Shown: positions 38,823-49,975, counted from the stretch's first letter. The stretch is 64,000 nt of DNA from Moraxella sp. ZY210820 (GCF_030674635.1 NZ_CP089978.1:1-64000); one strand, 5' to 3'. Notes: a model not told the origin generated them from the sequence alone. A program made the numbers and translations.

Positions 38823-39719
38823 ATGTTCATTAATCAAAAAATATCGTTGATTATTATTTATAGTATTTTGGTATTTATATGGGCAACTACGCCTTTAGCA
38901 ATTGTTTGGACATTACAAGACATATATCCAATTTGGGCATTAATTTTTCGCTATATTTGTGCTTCTGTTTTATGTTTGATGATTTTAATCTTTCTTAAAG
39001 AGCGTTTACCTTTAGATAAACTTGCGATACAAAGTTATTTAGCAGGAAGCTTAAATATTATTATTGCTCAAATGTTAATTTATTTTTCAGTACCCTATTT
39101 GACTTCTGGATTAATGGTTTTATTGTATGGTTTTTCGCCTTTAATTGCAGGGTTAATGGGCTATTTTATTTTTAAAACACAAAAATTATCGCTATTACAA
39201 TGGGTTGGCATGATATTTGGTGTGAGTGGATTGGTATTTATTTTCGCAGACCCAACACAAACGCAAGTAAAACCCATTGGTGTGGGCTTATTATTTGCCA
39301 GTATTATTTTTTATACTTGTTCTATATTTTTAGTGAAAAAAATTAAAGCCCCTGTATCTGCTATGGCACAAACGACGGGAGCATTATTCATTTCAATGTT
39401 AGGAAGTTTTTTGCTAGTGCCCTTTATTTGGTCGGAACTTCCGCAACAAATACCGCAATGGAAATCACTCTTTGGATTTTTTTATACGGTAATTTTTTCA
39501 TCTATTCTTGCTGTTTTTTGCTATTTTTGGTTGATTCCACGTATTAAACCATCAACATTTGCCTTAAGTAATATCATGACACCGATGATTGCATTAATCG
39601 TTGGTTCTTGGCTAAATAATGAAGTTTTAACTGTGAAAATGTTGATTGGCGTATGTATTGCGATGAGTGGTATTATTTTGTATTTTTATGCTGAGCAAAA
39701 GCAAACCCGTTTGAAATAA
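38823..39719 (+). CDS. DMT-family (EamA) transporter
   Basis: This 298-residue membrane protein has about ten hydrophobic helices and two EamA-type repeats (FIWATTPLAIVWTL near the N-terminus; LLFASIIFYTCSIFLVKK near the middle). Such proteins export or import small metabolites or amino acids; the substrate cannot be told. It starts at ATG 38823; a GTG at 38811 is in frame. It is separated from hcaD by a terminator and so is probably unrelated to the catabolic operon. Confidence 0.82.
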   Translation: MFINQKISLIIIYSILVFIWATTPLAIVWTLQDIYPIWALIFRYICASVLCLMILIFLKERLPLDKLAIQSYLAGSLNIIIAQMLIYFSVPYLTSGLMVLLYGFSPLIAGLMGYFIFKTQKLSLLQWVGMIFGVSGLVFIFADPTQTQVKPIGVGLLFASIIFYTCSIFLVKKIKAPVSAMAQTTGALFISMLGSFLLVPFIWSELPQQIPQWKSLFGFFYTVIFSSILAVFCYFWLIPRIKPSTFALSNIMTPMIALIVGSWLNNEVLTVKMLIGVCIAMSGIILYFYAEQKQTRLK

Positions 39720-39797
39720 ATGATTTTGTTGCATTATTTACTGGAAAATTCTAAATATTGGTGCGATAATGTGTTTTATTTTAATGAGTAAAGTATC

Positions 39798-40028
39798 ATG
39801 ATTGAGCCTTTAGTACAACGTATTTTACAGCAATTTGAACAGCCTAAAAAAGATTTTGAGCATAATGTGCGTGCTTTATTGAGCGAAAGTATTGAAAAAA
39901 TGGATATTGTATCGAAAGAAGAATTACAACGTCATCAACAGGCTTTAGCACTTGCCAATCAACGTTTGGCTAATTTACAACAGCAATTTGAGCAATTACA
40001 GCAACAGTTAGCAGAAAAAAATCAATAA
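39798..40028 (+). CDS. ubiK: Ubiquinone biosynthesis accessory factor UbiK
   Basis: UbiK (YqiC) helps ubiquinone synthesis enzymes act together under aerobic conditions. The 76-residue protein has the BMFP-domain pattern: an N-terminal part containing VSKEELQRHQQAL and a C-terminal coiled coil rich in Q and L (LANLQQQFEQLQQQLAEKNQ). It precedes comM by 15 bp, a common neighbour pair in gammaproteobacteria. Confidence 0.85.
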   Translation: MIEPLVQRILQQFEQPKKDFEHNVRALLSESIEKMDIVSKEELQRHQQALALANQRLANLQQQFEQLQQQLAEKNQ

Positions 40029-40043
40029 TATAGTGATATAGCG

Positions 40044-41528
40044 ATGTCATTTGCCAAAATCTATACACGTGGTGTGCTAGGATTACACGCACCATTGATT
40101 GAAGTTGAAGTGCATTTAAGTCAGGGCTTACCATCATTAACCATTGTGGGGTTGCCTGAAGCTGCGGTGCGTGAAAGTAAAGACCGTGTACGCTCTGCTA
40201 TTATCAATAGCGGTTTTCAGTTTCCGACCAAACGTTTAACCATTAATTTAGCACCTGCCGATTTACCCAAAGATGGTTCACGTTTAGATTTACCCATTGC
40301 TTTAGGAATTTTGATAGCATCGGGGCAGCTACCTGAATTATCTGACCCTGATTTTGAATGTATAGGCGAATTGGCTTTAGATGGCTATTTACGTCCAACA
40401 ACAGGTAGTTTAAGTATTGCCATCGCTTGCCAACAGGCAGGACGTACGCTGATTTTACCACAAGATAATGCCGATGAGGCGAGTCAGCTTGAAGGCTTAA
40501 ATATTTTGGCGGTTAAACATTTAAAAGATGTATGTGAGCATTTAATTGGTACACAACGTTTATCGACTTATGAGCCAAAAACTCGCCCACAGCCAAGTGC
40601 TTATCATTTAGATTTGGCTGATGTGAAAGGTCAATTACGTCCACGCCGTGCTTTAGAAATTGCAGCGGCTGGCGGTCATTCATTATTATTTAAAGGTCCA
40701 CCAGGGACAGGAAAAACCTTGTTGGCATCACGTTTGCCGAGTATTTTACCACCATTAAATAGCCAAGAAAGTTTGCAAGTAGCGAGTATTTATTCGATTG
40801 CAAATCAACCTTATCAATTTGGCTTACGCCCATTTCGAGCACCCCATCATACTGCATCGGCGATTGCTTTGGTCGGTGGTGGCTCTCACCCTAAACCAGG
40901 GGAAATTACGCTATCGCATTTGGGCGTGCTATTTTTAGATGAATTACCCGAGTTTGACCGTAAAGTTTTGGAAGTTTTACGTCAGCCATTAGAAAGTAAA
41001 GAAATCGTCATTTCACGAGCGACACGACAAATTACCTATCCTGCTGATTTTCAATTAGTGGCTGCAATGAACCCTTGTCCGTGTGGTTATGCGTTTAATC
41101 AAGACCATCGTTGTCAATGCTCTGCCGAAGCGATTAAACGTTATCAAAATCGTATTTCAGGCCCATTATTAGACCGTATTGATTTACATATTGATGTGCC
41201 GCCACTCAATGCCAATGAATTACAAGACGCACAATCAGGTGAAAGTTCTGAAGTGGTTAGACAGCGTGTGATTAAAGCCTATCAATTACAAATGCAACGT
41301 CAAAACTGCTTAAATCAACATTTATCGCCACAACAATTACAGCAAGTGGCATTGCTTGATGATAATTGTAAACAATTGATTAGTATGGCTCAACAACGCT
41401 TAAATTTATCGGCTCGAGCTTATCATCGTGTGTTACGTGTGGCTCGTACTATTGCCGATTTAGCAGGTAGTGAAATGATACAAAATACGCATTTATCTGA
41501 AGCTCTGTCTTATCGTGGGCAGGGATAG
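40044..41528 (+). CDS. comM: YifB/ComM Mg-chelatase-like AAA+ helicase
   Basis: ComM is a branch-migration helicase that aids integration of imported DNA in natural transformation. The 494-residue protein has an N-terminal Lon-like ChlI domain (SLTIVGLPEAAVRESKDRVRSA), AAA+ Walker A GPPGTGKT, Walker B LFLDELPEF, the sensor region AAMNPCPCGY with a Cys cluster, and a C-terminal Mg_chelatase_C domain. Its presence fits a naturally competent lineage, as does the comEA-like gene at 52.6 kb. Confidence 0.94.
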   Translation: MSFAKIYTRGVLGLHAPLIEVEVHLSQGLPSLTIVGLPEAAVRESKDRVRSAIINSGFQFPTKRLTINLAPADLPKDGSRLDLPIALGILIASGQLPELSDPDFECIGELALDGYLRPTTGSLSIAIACQQAGRTLILPQDNADEASQLEGLNILAVKHLKDVCEHLIGTQRLSTYEPKTRPQPSAYHLDLADVKGQLRPRRALEIAAAGGHSLLFKGPPGTGKTLLASRLPSILPPLNSQESLQVASIYSIANQPYQFGLRPFRAPHHTASAIALVGGGSHPKPGEITLSHLGVLFLDELPEFDRKVLEVLRQPLESKEIVISRATRQITYPADFQLVAAMNPCPCGYAFNQDHRCQCSAEAIKRYQNRISGPLLDRIDLHIDVPPLNANELQDAQSGESSEVVRQRVIKAYQLQMQRQNCLNQHLSPQQLQQVALLDDNCKQLISMAQQRLNLSARAYHRVLRVARTIADLAGSEMIQNTHLSEALSYRGQG

Positions 41529-41540
41529 ATTAAAGTGAAT

Positions 41541-41566
41541 TAGGGCGATAATTAAATATCGCCCTA
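41541..41566. terminator. Terminator comM / ribE
   Basis: TAGGGCGATA / TATCGCCCTA, a perfect 10-bp stem with a 6-nt loop, lies between these convergent genes and is followed by AATTATT. The T-run is short. Confidence 0.7.
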
Positions 41567-41576
41567 AATTATTGAA

Positions 41577-42239
41577 TTATTTCATAAAACCATGTTGAGC
41601 TAAAAATGCCATATCAATATTAGACGATGGCGATGTTTGACACGCTTTATCGCCCAATAATAATCGCTCAATATAGCGTGCCAATACATCAACTTCAATA
41701 TTCACTTTAGTTCCCACTTGCCATTCACCAATTGTGGTTTTTTCTGCGGTATGTGGTACTAAATTTAAACTGACAATATTTCCACGTAAATGGTTAATGG
41801 TTAAACTAATACCGTCAATGGTAATAGAGCCTTTTTCTGATAAATATTTTGCTAATGTAGTCGGACAAGTAACTTCAAAATAGATTGAACGTGCATCTTG
41901 ACGTTTTAAACTGATTTCAGCTACGCCATCAACATGACCACTGACAATATGTCCGCCTAGACGTGTGGTTGGTAACAGTGCTTTTTCCAAATTAACCCGT
42001 GTGCCAACTCGCCAATTTTGTACAATGGTACGGTTTAAACTTTCTACTGATATATCCGCACTAAACCAATCCGTTCCAAAATCAATCACGGTTAAACAAA
42101 TTCCGCTTGTCGCAATGGAATCGCCTAATTTGACATCGGACATATCTAATCCACCCACCGCAATTTGAATGCGTACATCACCATCGATACGCTGTAAACT
42201 TTTTACCGTACCAACACTTTCAATAATACCTGTAAACAT
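41577..42239 (-). CDS. ribE: Riboflavin synthase alpha chain
   Basis: This enzyme makes riboflavin from two molecules of 6,7-dimethyl-8-ribityllumazine. The 220-residue protein has two lumazine-binding repeats, starting MFTGIIESVGTVKSL and GGHIVSGHVDGVAEI, with SCLT-like GICLTV and ISLTINHL motifs. It is monocistronic. I could not recognise an FMN riboswitch in the 158-bp upstream gap. Confidence 0.94.
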   Translation of the reverse strand: MFTGIIESVGTVKSLQRIDGDVRIQIAVGGLDMSDVKLGDSIATSGICLTVIDFGTDWFSADISVESLNRTIVQNWRVGTRVNLEKALLPTTRLGGHIVSGHVDGVAEISLKRQDARSIYFEVTCPTTLAKYLSEKGSITIDGISLTINHLRGNIVSLNLVPHTAEKTTIGEWQVGTKVNIEVDVLARYIERLLLGDKACQTSPSSNIDMAFLAQHGFMK

Positions 42240-42376
42240 TTGACTTTACCTATAGGCAGATTTAAACAATATGCAAATCGCATATGCTATATTTTAACTC
42301 TTTTTTTACAGTATTGCACTTCTTAGTTGAAGCAAGATATTTATGTGATGTATGATATAGCTATTTTATTATGTGA

Positions 42377-42736
<360 letters not shown>

Positions 42737-42756
42737 TTTACTTAAATAAGACAATA

Positions 42757-42791
42757 AAAATAGGTTAATATGATGAGTATTAACCTATTTT
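42757..42791. terminator. Terminator P-II / cysK
   Basis: A perfect 14-bp stem (42757-42770 with 42778-42791; core ATAGGTTAATA) with a 7-nt loop ends in TTTTCTTATTT and begins with AAAA, serving both convergent genes. Confidence 0.88.
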
Positions 42792-42810
42792 CTTATTTAA
42801 CATAATGTGA

Positions 42811-43743
42811 TTAATCTACTAAATCTTTAAATAAAACAGTAGATAAGTAACGCTCACCACATGATGGCACAATCACAACAATGAGTTTTCCTGCATTTTC
42901 AGGCTTTTTCGCCAATTCTAAACCTGCCCAAACTGCAGCACCTGATGAAATCCCTACTAAAATCCCTTCTTTTTCTGCCATTGCACGAGAAGTTGCTAAA
43001 GTTGCTTCATTTGGTGCTTGAATGACTTGGTCATAAATTTGAGTATTTAATACACTTGGTACAAAACCTGCCCCAATACCTTGAATTGGGTGAGGACCTT
43101 TTTGTCCACCGCTTAATACAGGCGATGCTTCAGGCTCTACAGCAACCACTTGTACGCTTGGTTTTTTGCTTTTTAATACTTCACCTACGCCCGTGACTGT
43201 ACCACCTGTACCAACACCTGCCACAAAAATATCGACTTGACCATCAGTATCACGCCAGATTTCTTCTGCAGTAGTTTCACGATGGATTTGTGGATTTGCT
43301 AAATTATCAAATTGACGTGGCATAAAATAGTTACTATTTTTTTCAACTAACTCATTTGCCTTGGCAATTGCACCTGCCATACCTTCAGTCGCAGGTGTAA
43401 GTACTAATTCAGCACCATAGGCACGCAGTAGCATACGGCGTTCTAAACTCATACTTTCAGGCATGGTAATAATGAGTTTATAACCTTTAGCTGCACAAAC
43501 CATGGCTAAACCAATACCTGTATTACCACTGGTTGCTTCTACGATAGTGCTTTTGCTATTGATTAAACCTTGTTGTTCTGCTGTTTCAATCATTGATAAA
43601 GCGATACGGTCTTTAACGCTACTAGCAGGGTTAAAAAATTCTAATTTGACTACTACACGTGCAGATAAACCTTTTGCTAAATGATTTAATTCAACCAAAG
43701 GTGTATTGCCAATTAAATCTGTAATATTTTTTGCGATATTCAT
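42811..43743 (-). CDS. cysK: Cysteine synthase A
   Basis: CysK makes cysteine from O-acetylserine and sulfide. The 310-residue PLP enzyme has the cofactor Lys44 in NPASSVKDR, the phosphate/substrate loop [10 protein letters not shown] at 71-80, and [10 protein letters not shown]. The PTGAG-like [10 protein letters not shown] near the C-terminus is also present. cysI for sulfite reduction is also in the window, at 54.8 kb. Confidence 0.95.
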   Translation of the reverse strand: MNIAKNITDLIGNTPLVELNHLAKGLSARVVVKLEFFNPASSVKDRIALSMIETAEQQGLINSKSTIVEATSGNTGIGLAMVCAAKGYKLIITMPESMSLERRMLLRAYGAELVLTPATEGMAGAIAKANELVEKNSNYFMPRQFDNLANPQIHRETTAEEIWRDTDGQVDIFVAGVGTGGTVTGVGEVLKSKKPSVQVVAVEPEASPVLSGGQKGPHPIQGIGAGFVPSVLNTQIYDQVIQAPNEATLATSRAMAEKEGILVGISSGAAVWAGLELAKKPENAGKLIVVIVPSCGERYLSTVLFKDLVD

Positions 43744-43972
43744 TTTTCACTCTCGATTGTACAATATCTAGTTATCATACCGAAAAAGTTTATAAAAACA
43801 AAGAGAGAAAGGTAAGTTCTTTATCTTTTTTTGTGATATAAAATATATTGAACAATAAAATGAGTTCGGCTATGAGTAAAAATTAACATTTATCACACAA
43901 AATCAATGGAAAATTACGCAAGAATCGATTAGCATTATTATAATAAATTTCTATTGTCTAGGAACATATTTT

Positions 43973-44605
43973 ATGTCATTTAAAAAATTAGCATTAGGTG
44001 CAATGGTTATTGCCTGTGCAGGTGTATTTACCACACAAGCAATGGCAAATAACTTTGTGGAAGGTCAAGATTATACGGTACTTTCAAAACCACAAGCCGT
44101 TGAAAAAGCAGGTAAAATTGAAGTTCGTGAATTTTTCTGGTATGGTTGCCCGCATTGTCATGCTTTAGAACCACATATGCAAACTTGGTTAAAAAAATTA
44201 CCGAGCGATGTGCGTTTTGTACGTACTCCTGCGGCGATGAATCCTGTATGGGAAGTGGGTGCAAAAGCTTATTTTACATCTGAAGCTTTAGGTATTCGTC
44301 AATATACACATATTCCATTATTTGAAGCACATTATGCAGCAAAAGGTGGTTTAAGTCCAAAAGCATTATCTCAATTCTTCAATGTTCACTTTAAAGTCCC
44401 TGAAGATAAATTTAAAGAAACTTTTGATTCGTTTCCAGTTGCTCAACGTGTGGCTCAATCAAAAGCTCTGACACAAGCTTATGGTGAAGAGTTAGCAGGT
44501 GTACCAGCAGTGGTCGTCAATGGTAAATATTTAGTGCGTGGTGAAGATGCTAAAGTACCACAAGTGATTGATTTCTTAATTGAAAAAGAACGTAAAGCTA
44601 AATAA
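43973..44605 (+). CDS. dsbA: Thiol:disulfide interchange protein DsbA
   Basis: DsbA oxidises cysteine pairs in exported proteins. The 210-residue protein has a Sec signal (about 1-25, ending TTQAMA), the active site C59-P-H-C62 in FFWYGCPHCHALEPH, and the cis-Pro loop GVPAVVVNG. The thioredoxin fold with helical insertion is inferred from length. It is monocistronic, with a hairpin downstream. Confidence 0.95.
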   Translation: MSFKKLALGAMVIACAGVFTTQAMANNFVEGQDYTVLSKPQAVEKAGKIEVREFFWYGCPHCHALEPHMQTWLKKLPSDVRFVRTPAAMNPVWEVGAKAYFTSEALGIRQYTHIPLFEAHYAAKGGLSPKALSQFFNVHFKVPEDKFKETFDSFPVAQRVAQSKALTQAYGEELAGVPAVVVNGKYLVRGEDAKVPQVIDFLIEKERKAK

Positions 44606-44641
44606 TTATTTACGCTTGAAATAACTTAATTCGATTATGTC

Positions 44642-44678
44642 TCAGACAGTATGTTAGAATATTAAGCATACTGTCTGA
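44642..44678. terminator. Hairpin between dsbA and plsB
   Basis: TCAGACAGTATG (44642-44653) pairs with CATACTGTCTGA (44667-44678), a 12-bp perfect stem with a 13-nt loop between convergent genes. There is no long T-run, so termination is probable only. Confidence 0.6.
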
Positions 44679-44696
44679 ACCATTATAAGTATATTC

Positions 44697-47267
44697 TTAT
44701 TTTGCTTTACGCTTTGCACGGCGTTTTGCATTTTGTTCCGCAACTTGATTAAGTGCAGATTGTAATTCATCTTCACTCAAATTAGTTACTGCTTGCAACA
44801 TACGCAAAGTAGTATCATCTAACACATATTGTGCATAATTTGCCATATTCACCATACGCTCATCATACTCAATCTGACCTTGCGAGTTGGTATTGATATA
44901 ATCCAAACGGCTCAATTCTTTTAAGAAACTTTGGAATAACGTTTTATCAAAAAACTCTGGCGAATTAGATTCATATAATGCCGATAAACGTTGCCCTAAT
45001 AAATGACTTAATTCCTCTACTTGTTTAGTTGAAATTGAGCCAGAATTACGCTGTTGCATGAGCATGATACTCATATAATAACGTGTTAAACTTTGCTGTA
45101 CCAATGCAGAAAGTAACTTAATACGTTGATAGCGTTGTGTATTTGGCAATGGTGCAGTTAGAGTAACACCATTTTCACTTTCAATTAAACGTAATTCAAG
45201 TAAAGCATTAATATTTTGTTCAATTTGCTCGTCTAGTTCAGTTACTGACCATTTTAAGAACATTTCTGCTTTTAAGAATGGATATAACTCTTTGATAATT
45301 TGCATTAAATTATCACGTTGCATTTGTCCGTTACGCACGACAAGCGTGGCAATTAATGCAGGAATCACATAAGTATGCAACACGTTATTACGGAAGTAGG
45401 TTAATAAAATAGCTTGTTCACTTTCTAAACTGATGATATTACCTAAAACGTGCGTTGAACGCTTAATTAATTTCAGTTGTAAACCATATTCAATAATTTC
45501 TTTGCCTGATAATGCTGTAATTTGCATATTATCATCATAATGGCTCAGGTGTAATAATTGACGATAATTATCAAGTAATTTAATACATAAATTTTCATCA
45601 AGCGTATATTTATCGGCTGATAATAGTGCCAATGCTAATAAATTGACAGGGTTAATCACTACCGCACTATTAATATTGGCTAAAATCTTATAGGCAATAT
45701 TATTCATTGCCTGTGAAACTTCATTTGGTAAGCTATCATCATTATGCTGAATACGCACATTTTCAGCATTTGTTTTAGCTAAAGCTTTTTCTAAAAATAC
45801 TGGTTCGCCAAAATTCACATGAACTTTACCGAAAATACGTTCAATCTTACGGATACTTTGTAATAAACCAAATAATGACTCTGCTTCTTTAGGCTTACCT
45901 TGTAATTCGCCAATATAAGTTGCACCTTCCATTAAACGTTCATAACCAATATAAGTTGGCACGAAAACAATCGGTTTTGGTGTAATTTGATTTGGATTAT
46001 CTGCTGCATGAGTTTTAGCACGCAAATAGGCATGTGTGGTCATGGCTAACATACCAGTTTTAGGATTTAGCAAACGCCCTGAACGTGAACGACCACCTTC
46101 AATAAAATATTCTAATGGCGTATTGCGTGCTACCACACTATATAAATATTGTTTAAAAACAGAAGTATAGAGTGCATTTCCGCCAAATGAACGGCGAATA
46201 AAGAACGCACCACCTTCACGCAATAATTGCCCGACAAATGGCATATTTAAATTATCGCCAGCAGCAATCAATGGCACACGCAAACCACGATTAAAAATTA
46301 CATAAGAGAGTAATAAATAATCAATATGGCTACGATGACATGGCACATAAATCACTTCATAATCTTGGGCAAGTTCACGCACTTTATTAAAATTATGTAC
46401 TTCTACACCATCATAAAGTTGTGTCCATAAACGTGTTAAAGCTAACTCGGCAAAACGTACTGTTGAAAATGAATAGTCTGATGCAATTTCATTAACATAG
46501 CCAATCGCACGTTGTTCAGCTTCTTGTAAGCTAATTTTATCACGGATACTTTCTTTACGAATGGCATCTTGTACATCAGGCGACTTAATTAAGCTATTCA
46601 TGACATTACGGCGATCAGATAAATCAGGTCCTAAAATCGCTTCCCGTTTTTTATCCATATCATGATTAAGCTTATTGGTAATATAAGTAACAGGCGAAAT
46701 ATTAGGCGAAATTTCTTGAGCAGTCGTAATTAAGGCACGCAATGATTGTTTATCATGAAATTCAATATAAGTATCTCGTCCATGTAAACCGATATTCATT
46801 AGTTGTTTCATGGCATTTGGCGTTGCCCAAGTATCAGTAAATAAAAGTTTTAATAATGAATCTTCTTTATCTGGTGCACGACCCCACAAAATTGAAATCG
46901 GCACCAAATGAATATCCCAATCTTGATGTTGCTGTAAAAATTGAATTAATCGTTCTAAACGTGGTGGAAAATTTTGTTCACCACGACGCTGTTTTTCATG
47001 ATGTAAATAAAAAACAGATACTTTTTCGCTTTGTCCTTCTAATTTTAATGGGTCAAGCAATGCTGGGAGTTTTAAACGGCGTGTTTCATTATCTGCAACC
47101 GTTGCATTACTACTCGAATGGGTTTGCAATACATAACACACCGCCACTTTTTGTGCAGTATCATTAGTTTGTGTCAGTTGTTGTGTAGGGTCTTCTCCCC
47201 AAACTGTCGGTTTAACCACTAAATCTAACATTTTACCAGACATTTTACGGTAGAATTGACCAAACAT
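44697..47267 (-). CDS. plsB: Glycerol-3-phosphate acyltransferase PlsB
   Basis: PlsB acylates sn-glycerol-3-phosphate at position 1, the first step of phospholipid synthesis, at the inner membrane. The 856-residue length is typical. The acyltransferase block shows the HX4D motif in VPCHRSHIDYLLLSYV, followed by GGAFFIRRSFGGN, FIEGGRSRSGRLL and KPIVFVPTYIGYERL. The C-terminus is basic (AKRRAKRKAK). It is next to pnp and rpsO, as in Acinetobacter genomes as I remember them. Confidence 0.95.
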   Translation of the reverse strand: MFGQFYRKMSGKMLDLVVKPTVWGEDPTQQLTQTNDTAQKVAVCYVLQTHSSSNATVADNETRRLKLPALLDPLKLEGQSEKVSVFYLHHEKQRRGEQNFPPRLERLIQFLQQHQDWDIHLVPISILWGRAPDKEDSLLKLLFTDTWATPNAMKQLMNIGLHGRDTYIEFHDKQSLRALITTAQEISPNISPVTYITNKLNHDMDKKREAILGPDLSDRRNVMNSLIKSPDVQDAIRKESIRDKISLQEAEQRAIGYVNEIASDYSFSTVRFAELALTRLWTQLYDGVEVHNFNKVRELAQDYEVIYVPCHRSHIDYLLLSYVIFNRGLRVPLIAAGDNLNMPFVGQLLREGGAFFIRRSFGGNALYTSVFKQYLYSVVARNTPLEYFIEGGRSRSGRLLNPKTGMLAMTTHAYLRAKTHAADNPNQITPKPIVFVPTYIGYERLMEGATYIGELQGKPKEAESLFGLLQSIRKIERIFGKVHVNFGEPVFLEKALAKTNAENVRIQHNDDSLPNEVSQAMNNIAYKILANINSAVVINPVNLLALALLSADKYTLDENLCIKLLDNYRQLLHLSHYDDNMQITALSGKEIIEYGLQLKLIKRSTHVLGNIISLESEQAILLTYFRNNVLHTYVIPALIATLVVRNGQMQRDNLMQIIKELYPFLKAEMFLKWSVTELDEQIEQNINALLELRLIESENGVTLTAPLPNTQRYQRIKLLSALVQQSLTRYYMSIMLMQQRNSGSISTKQVEELSHLLGQRLSALYESNSPEFFDKTLFQSFLKELSRLDYINTNSQGQIEYDERMVNMANYAQYVLDDTTLRMLQAVTNLSEDELQSALNQVAEQNAKRRAKRKAK

Positions 47268-47422
47268 AGTTTGCCTCGTTGTTTGAATTTTAAAAGTGCT
47301 ATTTTACAATATCTTGATGAAATGATGTAGGTTTATTATAAGATTTAAACAAGAATGTATGATGAAATTGATATTTACTATATTAAGAGTCTAGCATACT
47401 TTTTAAACCATAACCTAAAAAT

Positions 47423-47453
47423 AAACCCCAAAAGTATTTCACTCTTGGGGCTT
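47423..47453 (-). terminator. Probable terminator after pnp
   Basis: AACCCCAAAAG and CTCTTGGGGCTT form a hairpin with one mismatch and a short loop between pnp and plsB. On the minus strand it is followed by a T-rich tract. Confidence 0.6.
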
Positions 47454-47473
47454 AATATCAGATTAAACTCAAA

Positions 47474-49561
47474 TTAACCTTGCGGAATATCTTTCATGGT
47501 TAATTTAATACGTCCACGATTATCCACTTCTTGAACAAGTACATTGACGATTTGTCCTTCTTTTAATACATCGCTGACATTGGCAACACGCTCATTTGAA
47601 ATTTGCGAAATGTGAACCAAACCATCTGTACCTGGAAGAATGTTTACAAATGCACCAAATTCAGCCAAACGTACGACTGTACCTTGATACACTTTCGCCA
47701 CTTCAACTTCAGCAGTAATCGCTTGAATCTTCGCTACTGCCGCACGAGCAGAGGCTTTTGATTCACCAAAAATACGTACTGTACCGTTATCTTCAATATC
47801 AATCGCAGCACCTGTTTCTTCAGTAATTTGACGAATCGTTGCACCACCTTTACCAATCACATCACGGATTTTATCTGGGTGAATGCTAATCACTTCAAAA
47901 GTTGGAGCAAACATTGAAATTTCAGGTCTTGCACGAGAAATCACTTTATTCATTTCATTCAAAATGTGCATACGACCTGTATAAGCTTGATTTAAAGCGA
48001 TTTCCATAATTTCTTCGGTAATGCCTTCAATCTTAATATCCATTTGTAGTGCGGTAATACCATTGGCTGAACCTGCAACCTTAAAGTCCATATCACCAAG
48101 ATGGTCTTCATCACCTAAGATGTCAGAAAGTACAGCGAAACGTTCACCCTCTTTCACCAATCCCATCGCAATACCTGCCACAGGGGCTTTGAGTGGCACA
48201 CCTGCATCCATTAATGCTAATGATGCACCGCATACTGATGCCATTGATGATGAGCCATTTGATTCAGTAATATCAGACACCACACGCAATACATAAGGGA
48301 AACGGTCAATTGGTGGTAATACTGCTTGCACACCACGACGTGCTAAACGACCATGACCAATTTCACGGCGTTTTGGACCAGATTCACGACCTGTTTCACC
48401 CACAGAATACGCAGGGAAATTATAATGTAACATGAAATTATCTGTTTGTGTGCCTGCCAATGTATCGACCATTAACGCATCACGAGTATTACCCAATGTT
48501 GCAGTTACAAGGGCTTGCGTTTCACCACGAGTAAACAACGCTGAACCGTGTGTACGCTCCAATACACCAACTTGTACATCTAATTGACGAACTGTTTTGG
48601 TATCACGTCCATCGATACGAGGTTTACCTGATAAAATATTATCACGCACGGTACGATATTTTAAATCTTCAAATAAATATTGCACTTCTTCCGCAACGCC
48701 TTCTTCGGCATCTTCAGGCACAAATTGAGCAACCGCTTGTTCATACAAAGCATCTAAAGCGGCATAACGGTCTTGTTTAATTGCAATGGTATAGGCTTCA
48801 GAAATTTTTGCTTCAAATGCTGATTTTAAGTTTGCACGCAATTCTTCATTGTGAGTTGGAGCAACCCAATCCGATTCGGCAACGCCAACCGCTTGAGCAA
48901 ATTCGTTAATCGCTTGAATGGCGATTTGTTGTTCATCATGCCCGAACAATACCGCACCCAACATTTGGTCTTCTGATAATTCTTTTGCTTCAGATTCAAC
49001 CATTAACACAGCACTTTCTGTACCTGCAACCACTAAATCCAAGTCAGATTGTGCCATTTGCTCATAATTTGGGTTAAGTACATATTCACCATTGATTAAA
49101 CCAACACGAGCCGCACCGATTGGACCACGGAATGGTGTACCTGCAATCGCTAATGCCGCTGATGTACCAAGCATCGCTGCAATATCCGCTTCCATCGTCT
49201 TGTCTGATGAAATGACAGTTGCCGTTACTTGTACTTCGTTATAATAACCTTCTGGGAATAATGGACGGATTGGGCGGTCAATTAAACGAGAAATTAAGGT
49301 TTCCGCTTCTGTTGCACGACCTTCACGCTTGCCATAGCCACCTGGGATACGACCAGCAGCATATTGTTTTTCTTGATAATTTACCGTTAATGGGAAAAAG
49401 TCAGTACCTGCTTTTGCCGTTGGTGCAGCCACCACCGCAACTAAAACCGTTACACCCCCCATGGTAATCACGACACTTTTTGCTTGACGTGCAACACGTC
49501 CTGTTTCTAAAGTTACGGTATATTGACCGTATTGAAATTCTTTACGAACGATATTAAACAT
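47474..49561 (-). CDS. pnp: Polyribonucleotide nucleotidyltransferase (PNPase)
   Basis: PNPase is a phosphorolytic 3'-5' exoribonuclease of the RNA degradosome. Starting at the Met of [21 protein letters not shown] gives 695 residues, the family length; the frame is open 10 codons upstream. Two RNase PH-like domains ([26 protein letters not shown]) are followed by a KH domain ([18 protein letters not shown]) and an S1 domain ([27 protein letters not shown]). It lies downstream of rpsO in the conserved rpsO-pnp order. Confidence 0.97.
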   Translation of the reverse strand: MFNIVRKEFQYGQYTVTLETGRVARQAKSVVITMGGVTVLVAVVAAPTAKAGTDFFPLTVNYQEKQYAAGRIPGGYGKREGRATEAETLISRLIDRPIRPLFPEGYYNEVQVTATVISSDKTMEADIAAMLGTSAALAIAGTPFRGPIGAARVGLINGEYVLNPNYEQMAQSDLDLVVAGTESAVLMVESEAKELSEDQMLGAVLFGHDEQQIAIQAINEFAQAVGVAESDWVAPTHNEELRANLKSAFEAKISEAYTIAIKQDRYAALDALYEQAVAQFVPEDAEEGVAEEVQYLFEDLKYRTVRDNILSGKPRIDGRDTKTVRQLDVQVGVLERTHGSALFTRGETQALVTATLGNTRDALMVDTLAGTQTDNFMLHYNFPAYSVGETGRESGPKRREIGHGRLARRGVQAVLPPIDRFPYVLRVVSDITESNGSSSMASVCGASLALMDAGVPLKAPVAGIAMGLVKEGERFAVLSDILGDEDHLGDMDFKVAGSANGITALQMDIKIEGITEEIMEIALNQAYTGRMHILNEMNKVISRARPEISMFAPTFEVISIHPDKIRDVIGKGGATIRQITEETGAAIDIEDNGTVRIFGESKASARAAVAKIQAITAEVEVAKVYQGTVVRLAEFGAFVNILPGTDGLVHISQISNERVANVSDVLKEGQIVNVLVQEVDNRGRIKLTMKDIPQG

Positions 49562-49636
49562 TGTATATCCTAAATAAATATTTGATTTCATCTAAGCTGA
49601 TTTTTAAATATTACCAATTTTTACTATTGAACTGTT

Positions 49637-49661
49637 GTAGGGTGCGTATTACGCACCTTAC
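49637..49661. repeat. REP-like palindrome
   Basis: GTAGGGTGCGTA-T-TACGCACCTTAC is a near-perfect 25-bp palindrome with one mismatch. It shares the GTAGGG...TAC frame with the element at 33.2 kb but has a different core. Confidence 0.65.
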
Positions 49662-49854
49662 GATTAGAAAATATTTTTATCTCTAAATATTCAATAATTA
49701 AGGGCAATCTTGATTATCAAACTTAGCTTTTGATTAAAAATAAAACTGTTGTCAGCCCCTAAGTTTTATTATCATCTTCAATGTTCTAATAACAAAACTT
49801 AGAAGCCCAAAATCAACATCTATGCTTTATTTTTCAATCGATTAAAAACAACAA

Positions 49855-49875
49855 AAAGAGACACATCGTCTCTTT
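49855..49875 (-). terminator. rpsO terminator
   Basis: AAAGAGAC / GTCTCTTT, a perfect 8-bp stem with a 5-nt loop, is followed on the minus strand by TTGTTGTTTTT. Confidence 0.8.
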
Positions 49876-49891
49876 CTGCATTTATTTTACG

Positions 49892-49966
49892 GCTCAATGC
49901 CCAACGACATTAAACCACGATGATTTTGCGTCCAATACATTATTATTGCCATCATCAGCAAAATCA
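49892..49966 (-). pseudogene. Possible C-terminal remnant of a membrane protein gene
   Basis: On the minus strand just after rpsO an open frame reads VQVILLMMAIIMYWTQNHRG followed by LMSLGIEP and a TAA stop (49892-49894). The hydrophobic stretch followed by a polar end looks like the last helix of an integral membrane protein, but no start codon or upstream part is present. It could be a decayed gene or chance. Confidence 0.25.
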
Positions 49967-49975
49967 CCTGAACAA

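Larger units (their letters stand above)
49562..49975. promoter_or_regulatory. Long rpsO-pnp intergenic region
   Basis: This 414-bp gap holds a REP-like palindrome (49637-49661), the rpsO terminator hairpin (49855-49875) and a possible gene remnant next to rpsO. The remainder probably carries the pnp promoter and leader, which PNPase and RNase III autoregulate in other bacteria; I could not place a convincing promoter. Confidence 0.4.

Noticed and set aside
40060..40073. CACGTGG in comM as another parS site
   Set aside because: TATACACGTGGTGTG has no palindromic arms beyond the core.
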